The position numbers and the translations under genes are program-made. Positions 42,255-51,795 of a stretch of DNA of 64,000 bases are shown one piece after another (position 1 is the first letter of the stretch; each line of letters starts with the position of its first letter). The notes under the pieces were generated by a model. It ran no database searches. It saw nothing but the letters and a program-made list of their open reading frames with translations, and was not told the origin of the DNA. The stretch spans positions 1-64,000 of the forward strand of contig JAAVIC010000020.1 in the NCBI GenBank assembly GCA_014799385.1, written 5' to 3'. The DNA comes from Oscillospiraceae bacterium. GTDB lineage: Bacteria; Bacillota; Clostridia; Oscillospirales; Ruminococcaceae.

Positions 42255-43625
42255 TCACATAATATTCACAAGATTTTTTTGTGATGACCCCGCTGCGCTT
42301 TCTATATTCATCGCAAACAGCACATCGGTTATTCCCTCATCTTTGGCAAGCTCCAAAACGCTCTTCTCAAAATACCGCATATCCACCACCCAAATCTCCT
42401 CAAAAGAGGACGTGAGAAACGCTGGGAGCGCGTCGCCGTAGCTGTCCTTGACCATCAGCAGTCTGCGGCCATTTTTGCAGGCGGTATTGATGTTGACCGT
42501 GTAATTGTCTCCGCACATATTCACCAGATACCAACTGTTCACGGCTATGCTGTCTATATCGAGCATCATAGCTCCCGTATATTGATAGTTCAACGAATGG
42601 TCGTAATACGCGCAGGTGTATTCGGTTTTCGGCTTGTAGTAGGTGAATGTTTCGGGATTGTCCTTGATTCGCTGATCGTAATCGCTGTAACCGTAAAGCG
42701 TCCCGACATATCCATCGCGTGACACAAACTCGAAATTGTCCGTGTTAAGCGCGGGGAAGTCAACCTGAGCCGTTTTCGCGAACTCCTCCGCCGCGTAGTA
42801 CGCTCCCAGAGATTGCCAGTGGTTGTCTGTCCGCAGATAAATCTCCTCATCGATGTGTTTTGCGATTGCCGAATACGCGTCCACGGGAATCACACCATCG
42901 AGCAGACCGTTGATGTGGTCAATGTGTTCCGATTCGCTGGACGTCATATTCGAGTATTTTTCGGGAAGATAAAACGATGTTGACGTAGGAATGGTCATTG
43001 AATAGACATTCACATTATCGCCTAATCGCGCCTTGTATTCATTCAGCGTTTTGGCGTAATTCTCCCCGGAAGAGTAGCTCCCGTAGAACATAACCAGTCC
43101 GCGTCCATCGCCGAGGACAAAGACTGTTCCCGACATTTCGCCCTCTATGGGGTCAAGCTCAACGGGCTGCTTATCCGTGGAGCTTGTTTCCTCCGTACTC
43201 TGATTGTCCGCGGAGGTGCTCGGCGTATTGTCAACCTGGTCGGGAATCACCACCACAACGGGTTTTTTTGAGGATGAAGAAGAATTGGCAGGCTTTTCGG
43301 GACGGCTCTCAATATCGGGAACTCCGCCGTGAATATAAACGCCGCCGTCATACTTCACGCCCAAATTCGCCCTGAATACCGAAATAAACGACTTGAACGT
43401 ACTTCTCATCGGAACGGTATCGTTGTAAAATTTCGCGAAATCACTTGTGAAGTCGCCCTTAAAGTAGCTCTCTATTGTAAACTTCGGGCATTCAGCCAGA
43501 TTGCGTCTTTCCTCGGTTGAAACCGTGGGACGCTTTCCGAATGCCATAAACAGCGCAATTCCGCCCATTATAACAAGAATTACTGCCGCATTCACGGTAA
43601 CAAGAATCTTTTTTCGTTTATCCAT
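42255..43625 (-). CDS. DHHW-family membrane-anchored protein (second copy)
   Basis: The ATG at 43625 follows GGAGG (456 aa); the open frame upstream is not translated sense. An N-terminal membrane helix (residues ~6-28) anchors an extracytoplasmic domain. It keeps TDNHWQSLGA (Asp267, His269; the first His of DHHW is Asn) and KDSYGD (Ser395), so the triad remains. Clear similarity to the neighbouring lipoprotein indicates duplication. Possibly the two act in sequence or on different acceptors. Confidence 0.85.
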   Translation of the reverse strand: MDKRKKILVTVNAAVILVIMGGIALFMAFGKRPTVSTEERRNLAECPKFTIESYFKGDFTSDFAKFYNDTVPMRSTFKSFISVFRANLGVKYDGGVYIHGGVPDIESRPEKPANSSSSSKKPVVVVIPDQVDNTPSTSADNQSTEETSSTDKQPVELDPIEGEMSGTVFVLGDGRGLVMFYGSYSSGENYAKTLNEYKARLGDNVNVYSMTIPTSTSFYLPEKYSNMTSSESEHIDHINGLLDGVIPVDAYSAIAKHIDEEIYLRTDNHWQSLGAYYAAEEFAKTAQVDFPALNTDNFEFVSRDGYVGTLYGYSDYDQRIKDNPETFTYYKPKTEYTCAYYDHSLNYQYTGAMMLDIDSIAVNSWYLVNMCGDNYTVNINTACKNGRRLLMVKDSYGDALPAFLTSSFEEIWVVDMRYFEKSVLELAKDEGITDVLFAMNIESAAGSSQKNLVNIM

Positions 43626-43721
43626 CAGAACCTCCGGCACGGTATCCGTGCAGTCAATTCCCATTATTGCGCATAATGGAAACATTTCGTTTTCGCTGTA
43701 CGGCTATAATGTGGTTTTTAA

Positions 43722-45125
43722 TCAGAACCTCCAGTACAGGAACGCGTTGGTAGTCGCGTCAACCAACAGCACGCTGCTTAATAGCAGCATTCCCGCGCAG
43801 ACCACTGTCCTCGACACAGAAATTGCCGTATCCCAACCCTCCGAGCGCGCCGCGAGCTTTTTCGCCGCCGCCATAATCGGAAACGTGCAGATTACCGCCG
43901 CGACAATAAGCCACAGATTGTTGCACAGCGAAATGACTTCTATCACGCTTCCCCAGCCGTTCGGGTTCGCGGGAGTGAGGTTGCGGAAAAACATTCCAAG
44001 CTCGTTGAAATCCTCAAAGTAGAAGATTCCGAAACCGATGATGATTACAAGTTTGCTGTAAATATGCCGTATCACTATCGGGATCTTGTTCATACGTTTC
44101 TTGCCGAGAGCGTTCTCCAACATAATGAACGCTCCGTAATACAGACCCCAGATGACGTAATTCCATGATGCGCCGTGCCATATGCCGGTGCAGAGCCATA
44201 TCAGCAGCAGACTTAAGTATTTGTTGCGCCGTCCGAAGAATGTCACCGGCATCAGGTAGTCGCGGAAGAACGAGCCAAGCGAGATGTGCCACCTCTGCCA
44301 GAACTCCTGAATATCCTTGCAGAGATACGGGTGATTGAAGTTCTCGTTGAAATGAAACCCGAACATTCTGCCCATACCGATTGCCATATCGGAATATCCC
44401 GAAAAGTCGAAATATATGTACAGCGAGTAGAGGATTATTCCGTACCAAGTACCCGCAACGGTCAATGTTCCGACTTTTCCTTGCAGAAAATCATTAACGA
44501 TACGCAGCAATTGGTCTGCCAGAATCACCTTTTTCGCAAGACCCACCACAAACCGCGTCAGACCCTCGCTCAAATCGGCGATTGAAGTATGACGGTTGTC
44601 TATCTCCTCGGCGATGGTGCTGTAACGCACGATAGGTCCGGCAATAAGCTGCGGAAACAGGCAGATGTAAAGCAGCAGCTTGAAGAAGTTCTTTTGCGGC
44701 TCGACCTTGCCCCAATAACAGTCCACGATGTAGGAGATTATCTGGAACGTGTAGAAGCTGATTCCCGCCATCACCGCGATGTCCGGCACGGGGATATTCG
44801 CTCGGAAAATCGAGTTGATGTTTTCGGTTATGAATCCGCTGTACTTAAACACGCCGATCATACCGATGTTATAGACAAGCCCGCCCGCGAGGAGGAGCTT
44901 TTGTATTTTATCGGTTTTCGCCTTGCCGATACCGATTCCGATGAAGTAGTTGATTACCGAAGAGAGCAGCAGAAACGCGATTCTTACAGGCTCGCCCCAT
45001 GCATAAAACACCAGTGAAAAGACAATTAAAACCGCGTTTTTCCCCTTGATTGGCTTAACAAGAAAGTAAGCTATCAAACAAAGCGGAAAAAACGCGTACA
45101 AAAATATCAGTGATGAGAAAATCAT
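43722..45125 (-). CDS. MBOAT membrane O-acyltransferase (AlgI/DltB-like)
   Basis: This 467-aa protein has about eleven membrane segments and the MBOAT signatures FWQRWHISLGSFFRDY and GIWHGASWNYVIWG, with His317 as the conserved active-site histidine. MBOAT proteins of this kind take an acyl group from the cytoplasm and pass it to an extracytoplasmic acceptor. It is the first gene of the operon MBOAT - DHHW - DHHW - FkbH - carrier protein and has a strong promoter. Confidence 0.93.
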   Translation of the reverse strand: MIFSSLIFLYAFFPLCLIAYFLVKPIKGKNAVLIVFSLVFYAWGEPVRIAFLLLSSVINYFIGIGIGKAKTDKIQKLLLAGGLVYNIGMIGVFKYSGFITENINSIFRANIPVPDIAVMAGISFYTFQIISYIVDCYWGKVEPQKNFFKLLLYICLFPQLIAGPIVRYSTIAEEIDNRHTSIADLSEGLTRFVVGLAKKVILADQLLRIVNDFLQGKVGTLTVAGTWYGIILYSLYIYFDFSGYSDMAIGMGRMFGFHFNENFNHPYLCKDIQEFWQRWHISLGSFFRDYLMPVTFFGRRNKYLSLLLIWLCTGIWHGASWNYVIWGLYYGAFIMLENALGKKRMNKIPIVIRHIYSKLVIIIGFGIFYFEDFNELGMFFRNLTPANPNGWGSVIEVISLCNNLWLIVAAVICTFPIMAAAKKLAARSEGWDTAISVSRTVVCAGMLLLSSVLLVDATTNAFLYWRF

Positions 45126-45206
45126 AATATATTATCCCCAATTAAATATATCTATTCATTAAACGTATTTCGGGCGGAAAACTCACATCTTCTATCCGTC
45201 CATATA

Positions 45207-45235
45207 ATTATAACACACCTTTCGTCAAATGTCAA
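45207..45235 (-). promoter_or_regulatory. Promoter of the MBOAT/FkbH operon
   Basis: On the minus strand TTGACA (45235-45230), 17-bp spacer, TATAAT (45212-45207) with TG before the -10. Confidence 0.8.
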
Positions 45236-45317
45236 CAATTTTTTGGTTACAATTTAGTTACGAATTTATTACATTTTCGTAAGATTTATGCGGACTTTTA
45301 TTTGTTCTTAAAATAAA

Positions 45318-45354
45318 GACAACACCGCACAAATTGTACGGTGCTGTCATAATT
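45318..45354 (-). terminator. Terminator after the YwaF-like gene
   Basis: On the minus strand a 10-bp stem with one G-U pair (GACAGCACCG / CGGTGTTGTC) is followed by TTTATTTT, directly after the stop codon. Confidence 0.75.
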
Positions 45355-46092
45355 CTAAGATTTACTGTTATTCCGTTCCCGCCGCGCAAAAAAGGCGGGA
45401 ACATATGCTGTCATAACCACCAGAATCCCCACCAGCTCCAGCCAAAAGAACGCGGGCATAGCATTCAGGAACGGGTATATCTCGTAAAGCTGATCCGGCA
45501 ATGATGTAAGCATTACATAGTTCGTCCCGATAATCGAGTTCATTACCGCGATTGCTCCGACATAGCCGTTGCCGACAAAGAACGCAGCGACAGCGCTTTT
45601 GATACCGGTTTCATACCCGAGGACGAGCAGACAATACGCGCTAACCAAAATCAAAAAATGATGACTGATGATGAATTGGTAGAACACCCAACCCGAAGGT
45701 CCGCGGTGAAGGTCGGGCCAGACAATCGCGGGGAGCGGTCCGATGAGCGTAAAGAAGTAGACCACCCGATACAGTTTATGCTTGTTGTCGGTGAATAGTA
45801 TGTACATCATAAAAAAGTTCGTGACAAAGCAGATATGCAGCGGCAAATCCTCTTCAAGGCTCCAGATACCAAGGATTATCCGCGCGGCATAGTGAATAAA
45901 CATATTCGCGAACAGAATTGCAGCCGCTGTTCTGCGGATTACCGTATAATGCCCGAACTTGCGTAATTTCTTACGGAACACGACAATCAGTATTAAAAGA
46001 ATCACGAATACAATCGAAATTGCGATATGCATTGGATTGAAGAGCTTCATGCCTGGGTCGTTTGGAAGTTCTTTGGCAAAAAAATCTATCAT
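45355..46092 (-). CDS. YwaF/TIGR02206-like integral membrane protein
   Basis: The start is the ATG at 46092 following GAGGTAAT (245 aa); the longer frame upstream crosses the promoter. The protein has six or seven membrane segments with LPLHICFVTNFFMMYI and GPLPAIVWPDL, which fit the YwaF family of predicted membrane proteins. The cellular role is not known. It is a single-gene unit, divergent from the methyltransferase gene. Confidence 0.8.
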   Translation of the reverse strand: MIDFFAKELPNDPGMKLFNPMHIAISIVFVILLILIVVFRKKLRKFGHYTVIRRTAAAILFANMFIHYAARIILGIWSLEEDLPLHICFVTNFFMMYILFTDNKHKLYRVVYFFTLIGPLPAIVWPDLHRGPSGWVFYQFIISHHFLILVSAYCLLVLGYETGIKSAVAAFFVGNGYVGAIAVMNSIIGTNYVMLTSLPDQLYEIYPFLNAMPAFFWLELVGILVVMTAYVPAFFARRERNNSKS

Positions 46093-46158
46093 AATTATTA
46101 CCTCACTGATACAGTAAAATATGTACTCCGGCTTTTCTGTGAAGTCGTTACAATTATA

Positions 46159-46187
46159 ATTATACAATATAACAAACGTTTTGTCAA
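46159..46187 (-). promoter_or_regulatory. Promoter of the YwaF-like gene
   Basis: On the minus strand TTGACA (46187-46182), 17-bp spacer, TATAAT (46164-46159). Confidence 0.8.
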
Positions 46188-46203
46188 TAGTAGTATTTGA
46201 ATG

Positions 46204-46232
46204 TTGACAAACCTTGAAAGTTGTGGTATAAT
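46204..46232 (+). promoter_or_regulatory. Promoter of the methyltransferase gene
   Basis: TTGACA (46204-46209), 17-bp spacer, TATAAT (46227-46232), back to back with the leftward promoter; the two -35 boxes are 16 bp apart. Confidence 0.8.
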
Positions 46233-46308
46233 AATAAACAGTAATATCCCTACAGAAATTAAAGTTCAATTCATTACTAATTGGGAACTGAAAAGGAGAG
46301 CAGAAAAA

Positions 46309-47097
46309 ATGCAAAATATTGTCGGCGGCAAAAACTCAGGTATGGCAAATAAAATTAAGATGGACAATGCCTATGTTCATGAGATAAATACCGAGTTTTG
46401 GGGCACAATAGGCAGCCAATCCTTGGGAGTAACTGCTTTACCCGATTGGGGAGGATTTTGTCCGTCAGAAGATAAGCTGCGTTTGCTTGGAGATTTATCG
46501 GGGAAAAAAGTGCTTGAAATTGGCTGCGGTCATGGGCATTCATTGAAATATGCCGCGGATTTGGGCGCGGTTGAGTTGTGGGGACTGGATATATCCAAAA
46601 GTCAGCTTGAAATCGCGGAGAGCTTTCTTGAAAAGCAAGGCGTCAGCGCAAACCTTATCTGTTCCCCTATGGAAGAAGAATGTGGGCTGCCAACCGATTA
46701 TTTCGATTTGGCTTATTCTGTTTTCGGAATCGGTTGGTCAACAGATTTGGATAAAACCTTCAAGCTTATTCACTCATATTTGAAAAAAGGCGGTGAGCTT
46801 GTTTTCGGTTGGTCGCACCCAATCCATAAATGTGTATCGGTTGAGGACGGAAAATTTATTTTTGTCAACTCATATTTTGATGAAGAATGGTATTGCGGCG
46901 ATTTGACAAATAAGGAGCTTGTGCTGTCCAATCGTATGATGAGTACATACATTAACGCTTTAGCCGATAATGGTTTTATCATTGAAAAGCTTGTTGAGGA
47001 AACCGACAAAGAAAAAGCTGCCGCGTCGGGCAGCGATTACGGAAGAAAGGCATTGATGTTGCCTACAGTTTTTGTTATTAAATCAAGAGCAGACTGA
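46309..47097 (+). CDS. Class I SAM-dependent methyltransferase
   Basis: The ATG at 46309 follows AAGGAGAG (262 aa); the open frame extending to 46201 overlaps the promoter. Motif I VLEIGCGHGHS (residues 68-78), the acidic LWGLDISKSQL and the motif IV-like FDLAYSVFGIGWS mark a class I Rossmann methyltransferase of the Methyltransf_11/25 type. Substrate not evident. It is a single-gene unit ended by a strong hairpin. Confidence 0.88.
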   Translation: MQNIVGGKNSGMANKIKMDNAYVHEINTEFWGTIGSQSLGVTALPDWGGFCPSEDKLRLLGDLSGKKVLEIGCGHGHSLKYAADLGAVELWGLDISKSQLEIAESFLEKQGVSANLICSPMEEECGLPTDYFDLAYSVFGIGWSTDLDKTFKLIHSYLKKGGELVFGWSHPIHKCVSVEDGKFIFVNSYFDEEWYCGDLTNKELVLSNRMMSTYINALADNGFIIEKLVEETDKEKAAASGSDYGRKALMLPTVFVIKSRAD

Positions 47098-47105
47098 ATA
47101 AAACC

Positions 47106-47131
47106 TGCCGCACAGCAATAGCTGTGCGGCA
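47106..47131. terminator. Bidirectional terminator between methyltransferase and trpA
   Basis: A perfect 11-bp stem (47106-47116 with 47121-47131). The minus side is followed by GGTTTTATT and the plus side by TTGTCTT. Confidence 0.75.
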
Positions 47132-47136
47132 TTGTC

Positions 47137-47916
47137 TTAAATGTTATGCACCGCGTCCGTCATCGACTTTACATATTTGTAAATCTCGTCTGCCACGTTT
47201 TCGCCGTATTTTTCAATGATACGCACTATTGCCGAGCCGACAATCGCGCCATCGGAAATCGCCGCCATTTTCGCCGCCTGTTCTGGAGTGGAGATTCCGA
47301 ATCCGATTGCCGCAGGAACTTTCGCGTATTTTTTCACGCTCTCCATAATGCTCGCCAAATCGGTTTTGATCTCGCTGCGCACTCCCGTAACTCCCAGCGA
47401 GCTTACAATGTACAAGAATCCCTCCGCGCTTTCGGCTATGGATTTGATACGCTCCTCTGAGGTGGGTGCTATCATCGAGATTATGGAAATCCCGTGCGAT
47501 TTCGCGATTTTATCCGCCTCGGATTTCTCCTCAAACGGCATATCGGGGCAGATAAGCCCGTCCACGCCGATTTCGGCGCATTTCGCGAAAAACCTGTCAT
47601 ACCCGTACTTAAACACGGGGTTCAGATATGTCATAAACACCAGCGGAATATCCGTTTCGGCGCGGACTTTTGCGGCAAGCTCAAACGCGCGGTCGGTGGT
47701 CATTCCGCCGTTCAGCGCGCGAACGTCCGCGTTCTGAATCACGGGGCCCTCCGCAATCGGGTCGGAGAACGGAATGCCTATCTCGATTAAATCCGCGCCG
47801 CCCTTTACCATAGCCATAATGTTGTCAAACGAGCTGTCAAACGTTGGGTCACCCGCCGTCAGAAAGCCGATGAACGCTTTTTTATTCTCGAATGCCGTTG
47901 AAATTCTGTTACTCAT
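47137..47916 (-). CDS. trpA: Tryptophan synthase alpha chain
   Basis: The alpha subunit cleaves indole-3-glycerol phosphate to indole and glyceraldehyde 3-phosphate. The start at 47916 overlaps the trpB stop by 8 bp (259 aa, usual family length). [13 protein letters not shown] carries the catalytic Glu and Asp, and GVTGVRSEI and [11 protein letters not shown] bind phosphate. Last gene of the trp operon. Confidence 0.95.
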   Translation of the reverse strand: MSNRISTAFENKKAFIGFLTAGDPTFDSSFDNIMAMVKGGADLIEIGIPFSDPIAEGPVIQNADVRALNGGMTTDRAFELAAKVRAETDIPLVFMTYLNPVFKYGYDRFFAKCAEIGVDGLICPDMPFEEKSEADKIAKSHGISIISMIAPTSEERIKSIAESAEGFLYIVSSLGVTGVRSEIKTDLASIMESVKKYAKVPAAIGFGISTPEQAAKMAAISDGAIVGSAIVRIIEKYGENVADEIYKYVKSMTDAVHNI

Positions 47917-49093
47917 GCAAATCAATCCCCCTATACCGCGCAATTGCCGCAACGTCCTTATCTCCGCGTCCCGAAAGGCAGCAGATGATTATATCGTCCT
48001 TGCTCATAGTCGGCGCGATTTTCATCATATGCGCCACCGCGTGCGCGGATTCTATCGCGCAGATGATACCCTCGGTTCTCGCGATGTATTCAAACGCGTT
48101 CACCGCCTCGTCGTCCGTCACGGGAACATACTCCGCGCGTCCGATGTCGTGCAGGTACGCGTGTTCCGGACCGATTCCGGGATAATCCAGCCCCGCCGAA
48201 ATCGAATAGACGGGCGCGATTTGTCCGTATTCGTTCTGACAAAACAGGCTCTTCATTCCGTGGAATATTCCGAGCGTTCCCGTAGCGATCGTTGCGGCGG
48301 TTTCACCCGTATCAACTCCGCGCCCCGCAGCTTCGCAGCCGATAAGACGAACTTCCTTGTCGTTGATAAAATTGTAGAACATTCCCATAGCGTTTGAGCC
48401 GCCGCCCACGCAAGCCATAACCGCAGTCGGCAGCTTGCCTTCAAGCTCCAGAATCTGTTCGCGCGCTTCCTTGGAAATCACGCTCTGGAAATCTCTTACA
48501 ATCATCGGGAACGGGTGCGGACCCATAACCGAGCCGAGAACATACAACGTATCGTCAACGCGGGTAGTCCAGTCGCGCATTGCCTCGTTAACCGCGTCCT
48601 TAAGCGTCATTGTGCCGGTGGTTACGGGGTTTACCTTTGCGCCGAGCAGCTCCATACGATAGACGTTCAGAGCCTGTCTTACCGTGTCCTCTTTGCCCAT
48701 AAAGATTTCACATTCCAAACCCATAAGAGCCGCCGCAGTCGCCGCCGCAACGCCGTGCTGACCAGCGCCCGTTTCCGCGATAATGCGCTTTTTGCCCATC
48801 TTTTTCGCAAGCAGGCACTGCCCGAGAACGTTGTTGATTTTATGCGAACCTGTGTGATTCAAGTCCTCGCGCTTGAAATAAATCTTCGCGCCGCCGAGGT
48901 CCTTTGTCATCTTCTCCGCGTAGTAGAGCAGGGAAGGACGTCCCGCGTATTCGCGGCTGAGCTTATCCAGTTCCGCGATAAATTCGGGGTCTTTGGAGAA
49001 ACGCTCATACGCTTCCTCCAGCTTGTGAATTTCGTTCATCAGCGTTTCGGGGATATACTGTCCGCCGAAATCGCCATATCTTCCGTTTGCCAT
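47909..49093 (-). CDS. trpB: Tryptophan synthase beta chain
   Basis: The beta subunit joins indole and serine using pyridoxal phosphate. At 394 aa it is standard length; Lys85 in HTGSHKINN binds PLP, and GGGSNAMG binds the cofactor phosphate. The start follows AGGAG. It is of the TrpB1 type, paired with trpA. A structured 227-bp gap separates it from the hydrolase gene upstream. Confidence 0.97.
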   Translation of the reverse strand: MANGRYGDFGGQYIPETLMNEIHKLEEAYERFSKDPEFIAELDKLSREYAGRPSLLYYAEKMTKDLGGAKIYFKREDLNHTGSHKINNVLGQCLLAKKMGKKRIIAETGAGQHGVAAATAAALMGLECEIFMGKEDTVRQALNVYRMELLGAKVNPVTTGTMTLKDAVNEAMRDWTTRVDDTLYVLGSVMGPHPFPMIVRDFQSVISKEAREQILELEGKLPTAVMACVGGGSNAMGMFYNFINDKEVRLIGCEAAGRGVDTGETAATIATGTLGIFHGMKSLFCQNEYGQIAPVYSISAGLDYPGIGPEHAYLHDIGRAEYVPVTDDEAVNAFEYIARTEGIICAIESAHAVAHMMKIAPTMSKDDIIICCLSGRGDKDVAAIARYRGIDLHE

Positions 49094-49115
49094 ATCATTC
49101 TCCTTATCTAAAATG

Positions 49116-49309
49116 GCAAATCCGAAACCACGCAGATGAAATCCGCTTTGCGGATTTCATCTGCGTTTGCTGAGCGTTACCTCACACCTTCGGTGTTCGG
49201 CAACGCTCGCATTTCGGATTTGCATGAGTCTCCGGTAGGTTGTTTCGTGTTATACACTCGCGTTTTGAATTTGCACGAGTAACCGGTAGGTTGTTTTGTT
49301 TTTACACTC
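49116..49309. repeat. Nested stem-loops and 40-bp direct repeat between the hydrolase and trpB
   Basis: Outer arms 49116-49127 and 49212-49223 (12 bp, perfect) enclose a perfect 17-bp hairpin (49130-49146 / 49150-49166) and a smaller stem with GCGTT/AACGC arms. Next to it a 40-bp sequence is directly repeated with about 80% identity (49220-49259 and 49270-49309), both with CCGGTAGGTTGTTT. It looks like a non-coding repeat element. Confidence 0.75.
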
Positions 49310-49320
49310 CATATTACACC

Positions 49321-50388
49321 TCACATATTCTCCGCAAAGAAATTCTCAATTTGTGTGAGAAATTCCGCGTTCGGAGCATTGACTAAATCTCTGTCGGAAT
49401 CCGCGTAGATTTTCTCACGCTCCGTATCGGGAATCTCGCCGCCGTAGCTGTCGCTTAGTTTTTTATAGTCTGCGTTGAATTTGTCTATGTATTCCCGCGC
49501 CTCATCGGTATAGAACATATTGCTGTGCGCTATTCCGTTCAGCGTGATATATTCCGTATTGGGATTGGTGATCCGCGCTTTCTCGCTGATGATGCTTGAC
49601 TTGTCATAGCCGATTTTCTTATCATCCGTTCCGTGGATTATCAGCACGGGAACGTCCGACTTATTTATTCCGTCAACCGCCGTCATTCCCGCATATTTCC
49701 CGAAGAGAGAGGTGTTGTAAGTCCAGATAAACGGCACCATCGCGTAACGGAATCCGCCCATCATACCCTCAGCCTCCTCAAGAATCATTTCGAGCGGCTC
49801 ATTGTATCCCGAAATACTTGCAACAGCGGAGATTTTGTGGTCGAAGTTCAGCACCGCCGTCACAGCGTAACCTCCCCAACTATGCCCCATCAGGCACACG
49901 GGCAGGGAATTGAGCAGTTCATCGTTTTCAACGAACGTGAGAGCCGCGTCCAAGTCCAACGCAGATTGAGAAAGTCCGCGTGTTCCGTCCCCCTCGCTGT
50001 ATCCGCTGCCCGTCGCGTCATACGCGAACACGCGCCAACCCTCGTCCACGAACCACATCAGATTCTTGATATAATGCTCGTGACCGCTGCCGATTCCGTG
50101 CGCAAACACCAACAGTCCCTTGTCATTCTCCGCGCCGTAGATAAAGCCTTTAAGTGTGTTTTTCCCCGATTGGAACTCCACCTCCTCGCGCGGGTAATCC
50201 GTCTTGTAATGCTCGTAGTGGTATTCGGTGGTGAATCGCGCGTCCGTATAATCTCCGCGCCGGAAATTTTTCCCCATCAACGTGGAAGTGGCAATCATTC
50301 CCGCCGTGAAAATCAGCACCAAAGCCGCCGCGACAATTATCAGCACAATTTTCAGCTTGGATTTCTGTTTGTTTTTTGTTTTAATCAT
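49321..50388 (-). CDS. Membrane-anchored alpha/beta hydrolase inside the trp operon
   Basis: This 355-aa protein has an N-terminal membrane helix (residues 13-35) and an alpha/beta hydrolase domain: FAHGIGSGHEHY, nucleophile Ser170 in MGHSWGGYA, Asp in IIHGTDDKK and His in NGIAHSN. It likely faces outside as an esterase or peptidase. It overlaps the end of trpF by 8 bp, so it is translated with the trp genes. It has no known part in tryptophan synthesis, which makes its position odd. Confidence 0.85.
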   Translation of the reverse strand: MIKTKNKQKSKLKIVLIIVAAALVLIFTAGMIATSTLMGKNFRRGDYTDARFTTEYHYEHYKTDYPREEVEFQSGKNTLKGFIYGAENDKGLLVFAHGIGSGHEHYIKNLMWFVDEGWRVFAYDATGSGYSEGDGTRGLSQSALDLDAALTFVENDELLNSLPVCLMGHSWGGYAVTAVLNFDHKISAVASISGYNEPLEMILEEAEGMMGGFRYAMVPFIWTYNTSLFGKYAGMTAVDGINKSDVPVLIIHGTDDKKIGYDKSSIISEKARITNPNTEYITLNGIAHSNMFYTDEAREYIDKFNADYKKLSDSYGGEIPDTEREKIYADSDRDLVNAPNAEFLTQIENFFAENM

Positions 50389-51010
50389 CTTTTAGTTCCC
50401 TCAATTCGTGAATTGCTTTAACCGCCGCCAAAATCTTTGTGCGGTCTTTGAGCTTGTTCGTTTCGATTCCGCTGGACAAATCCACAGCATACGGATTAAC
50501 CTCACGAGCGGCTTGCGCGAGATTTTCGGGAGTAAGTCCCCCCGCAAGAAAGAACGGTTTAAAGATTTTATCACGTTGAATCACCGAGTGGTCGAACGTT
50601 TTGCCGCTGCCCGTGCCGCTGTCAAGGAGAAGAAAATCCGCGTCAAGCGTTTCAGCCGCCTTAATATCGGAAAAGTCCGTGACTTTGACCGCCTTGATTA
50701 TCGGCGCATTCGTCAGCGTTCGCAGACGCGCGATGTATTCCGCGTTCTCGCTTCCGTGGAGCTGGAGCAGATCCGCCGCGCCCGAACGCGCAAACTCCGC
50801 GAATTGCTCCACGGGTGCGTCCACCGAAACAGCCACGGATCTGATACGCGAATCCAATCGTTTCTTCAGCTGCAGAGCCGTTTCAAGGTCGATATTGCGG
50901 TGGCTTTTCGGGAACATCACGATAAAACCGATGTAGTCTGGCAGAGCCTCGTTCACATAGTCAATGTCATCATCACGGAACATTCCGCAGAGCTTGATTT
51001 TAACGCTCAT
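50381..51010 (-). CDS. trpF: Phosphoribosylanthranilate isomerase
   Basis: This enzyme isomerises phosphoribosylanthranilate to the ribulose form (209 aa). KLCGMFRDDDIDYV replaces the usual KICG-x-T/R start and carries the catalytic Cys; LLDSGTGSGKTFD holds the catalytic Asp; FLAGGLTPEN and VDLSSGIE bind phosphate. It follows trpC by 1 bp. Confidence 0.93.
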   Translation of the reverse strand: MSVKIKLCGMFRDDDIDYVNEALPDYIGFIVMFPKSHRNIDLETALQLKKRLDSRIRSVAVSVDAPVEQFAEFARSGAADLLQLHGSENAEYIARLRTLTNAPIIKAVKVTDFSDIKAAETLDADFLLLDSGTGSGKTFDHSVIQRDKIFKPFFLAGGLTPENLAQAAREVNPYAVDLSSGIETNKLKDRTKILAAVKAIHELRELKDD

Positions 51011-51011
51011 T

Positions 51012-51788
51012 TTAACCCCTCAGTTCGTTTAGCTTTGCTTTCTTATCGGGAGCGCGCATAAGCGTTTCGCCGATCAGCACCGCGTTCGCGCCCATTTCGC
51101 GAAGTTTTTGAACGTCCTCGGCGGATTGGATTCCGCTTTCGGATACGAAAATTCTGTCGCGCGGAACAAGCTCCCGCAAATGCGCGGAATTGCCCGTATC
51201 CACCGAGAACGTCCGCAAATCTCGGTTGTTAACGCCGATAATTTCCGCGCCGATTTTCACCGCCGTTTCAATCTCGGATTCGTTGTGCGCCTCTACCAAA
51301 GCCGACAGCCCCAGCGAATGCGCAAGAGCCAGATATTCGCGCAGTTCACCCTCGTTCAGAATCGCGCAAATCAGCAGAACCGCCGCCGCGCCCAACGCTT
51401 TAGCCTCGTAAATCATATACGGACTTATTGTGAAGTCCTTGCGCAGTACGGGAATTTTCACGTTTTGCGTGATTTCGCGAAGATACTCATCGCTGCCCTT
51501 GAACCAAAACGGCTCTGTAAGACAGGAAATCGCCGCCGCGCCCGCGTTTTCATACTCCCGCGCGATTTGCAGATACGGGAAATCCTCGGCGATTATGCCC
51601 TTTGAGGGGCTTGCCTTTTTAACCTCGCAGATGAACGCAATATCATCGTTCATAATCGCTTTCTTGAACGGAAAATCACCGTTGCTCGGCATATTCTCGG
51701 CAGTTCTGCGAATTTCAGCAAGCGGGATTTGACGCTCCCGTTCGGTGATTCGCTCACGAGTTTTCTCCGCAATTTCGTCTAATATCAT
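51012..51788 (-). CDS. trpC: Indole-3-glycerol phosphate synthase
   Basis: This enzyme closes the indole ring (258 aa). EVKKASPSKG, VLRKDF, EAHNE, GVNNRDL and SESGI are the usual active-site segments. A structured repeat gap of about 190 bp separates it from trpD upstream. Confidence 0.96.
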   Translation of the reverse strand: MILDEIAEKTRERITERERQIPLAEIRRTAENMPSNGDFPFKKAIMNDDIAFICEVKKASPSKGIIAEDFPYLQIAREYENAGAAAISCLTEPFWFKGSDEYLREITQNVKIPVLRKDFTISPYMIYEAKALGAAAVLLICAILNEGELREYLALAHSLGLSALVEAHNESEIETAVKIGAEIIGVNNRDLRTFSVDTGNSAHLRELVPRDRIFVSESGIQSAEDVQKLREMGANAVLIGETLMRAPDKKAKLNELRG

Positions 51789-51795
51789 ATCTAAA

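Noticed and set aside
46093-46314. N-terminal extension of the YwaF-like protein
   Set aside because: The extension crosses the divergent promoters and has no ribosome site; the ATG at 46092 does.
49220-49309. Direct repeats as a possible CRISPR array
   Set aside because: Only two imperfect copies separated by about 10 bp, with no cas genes nearby.
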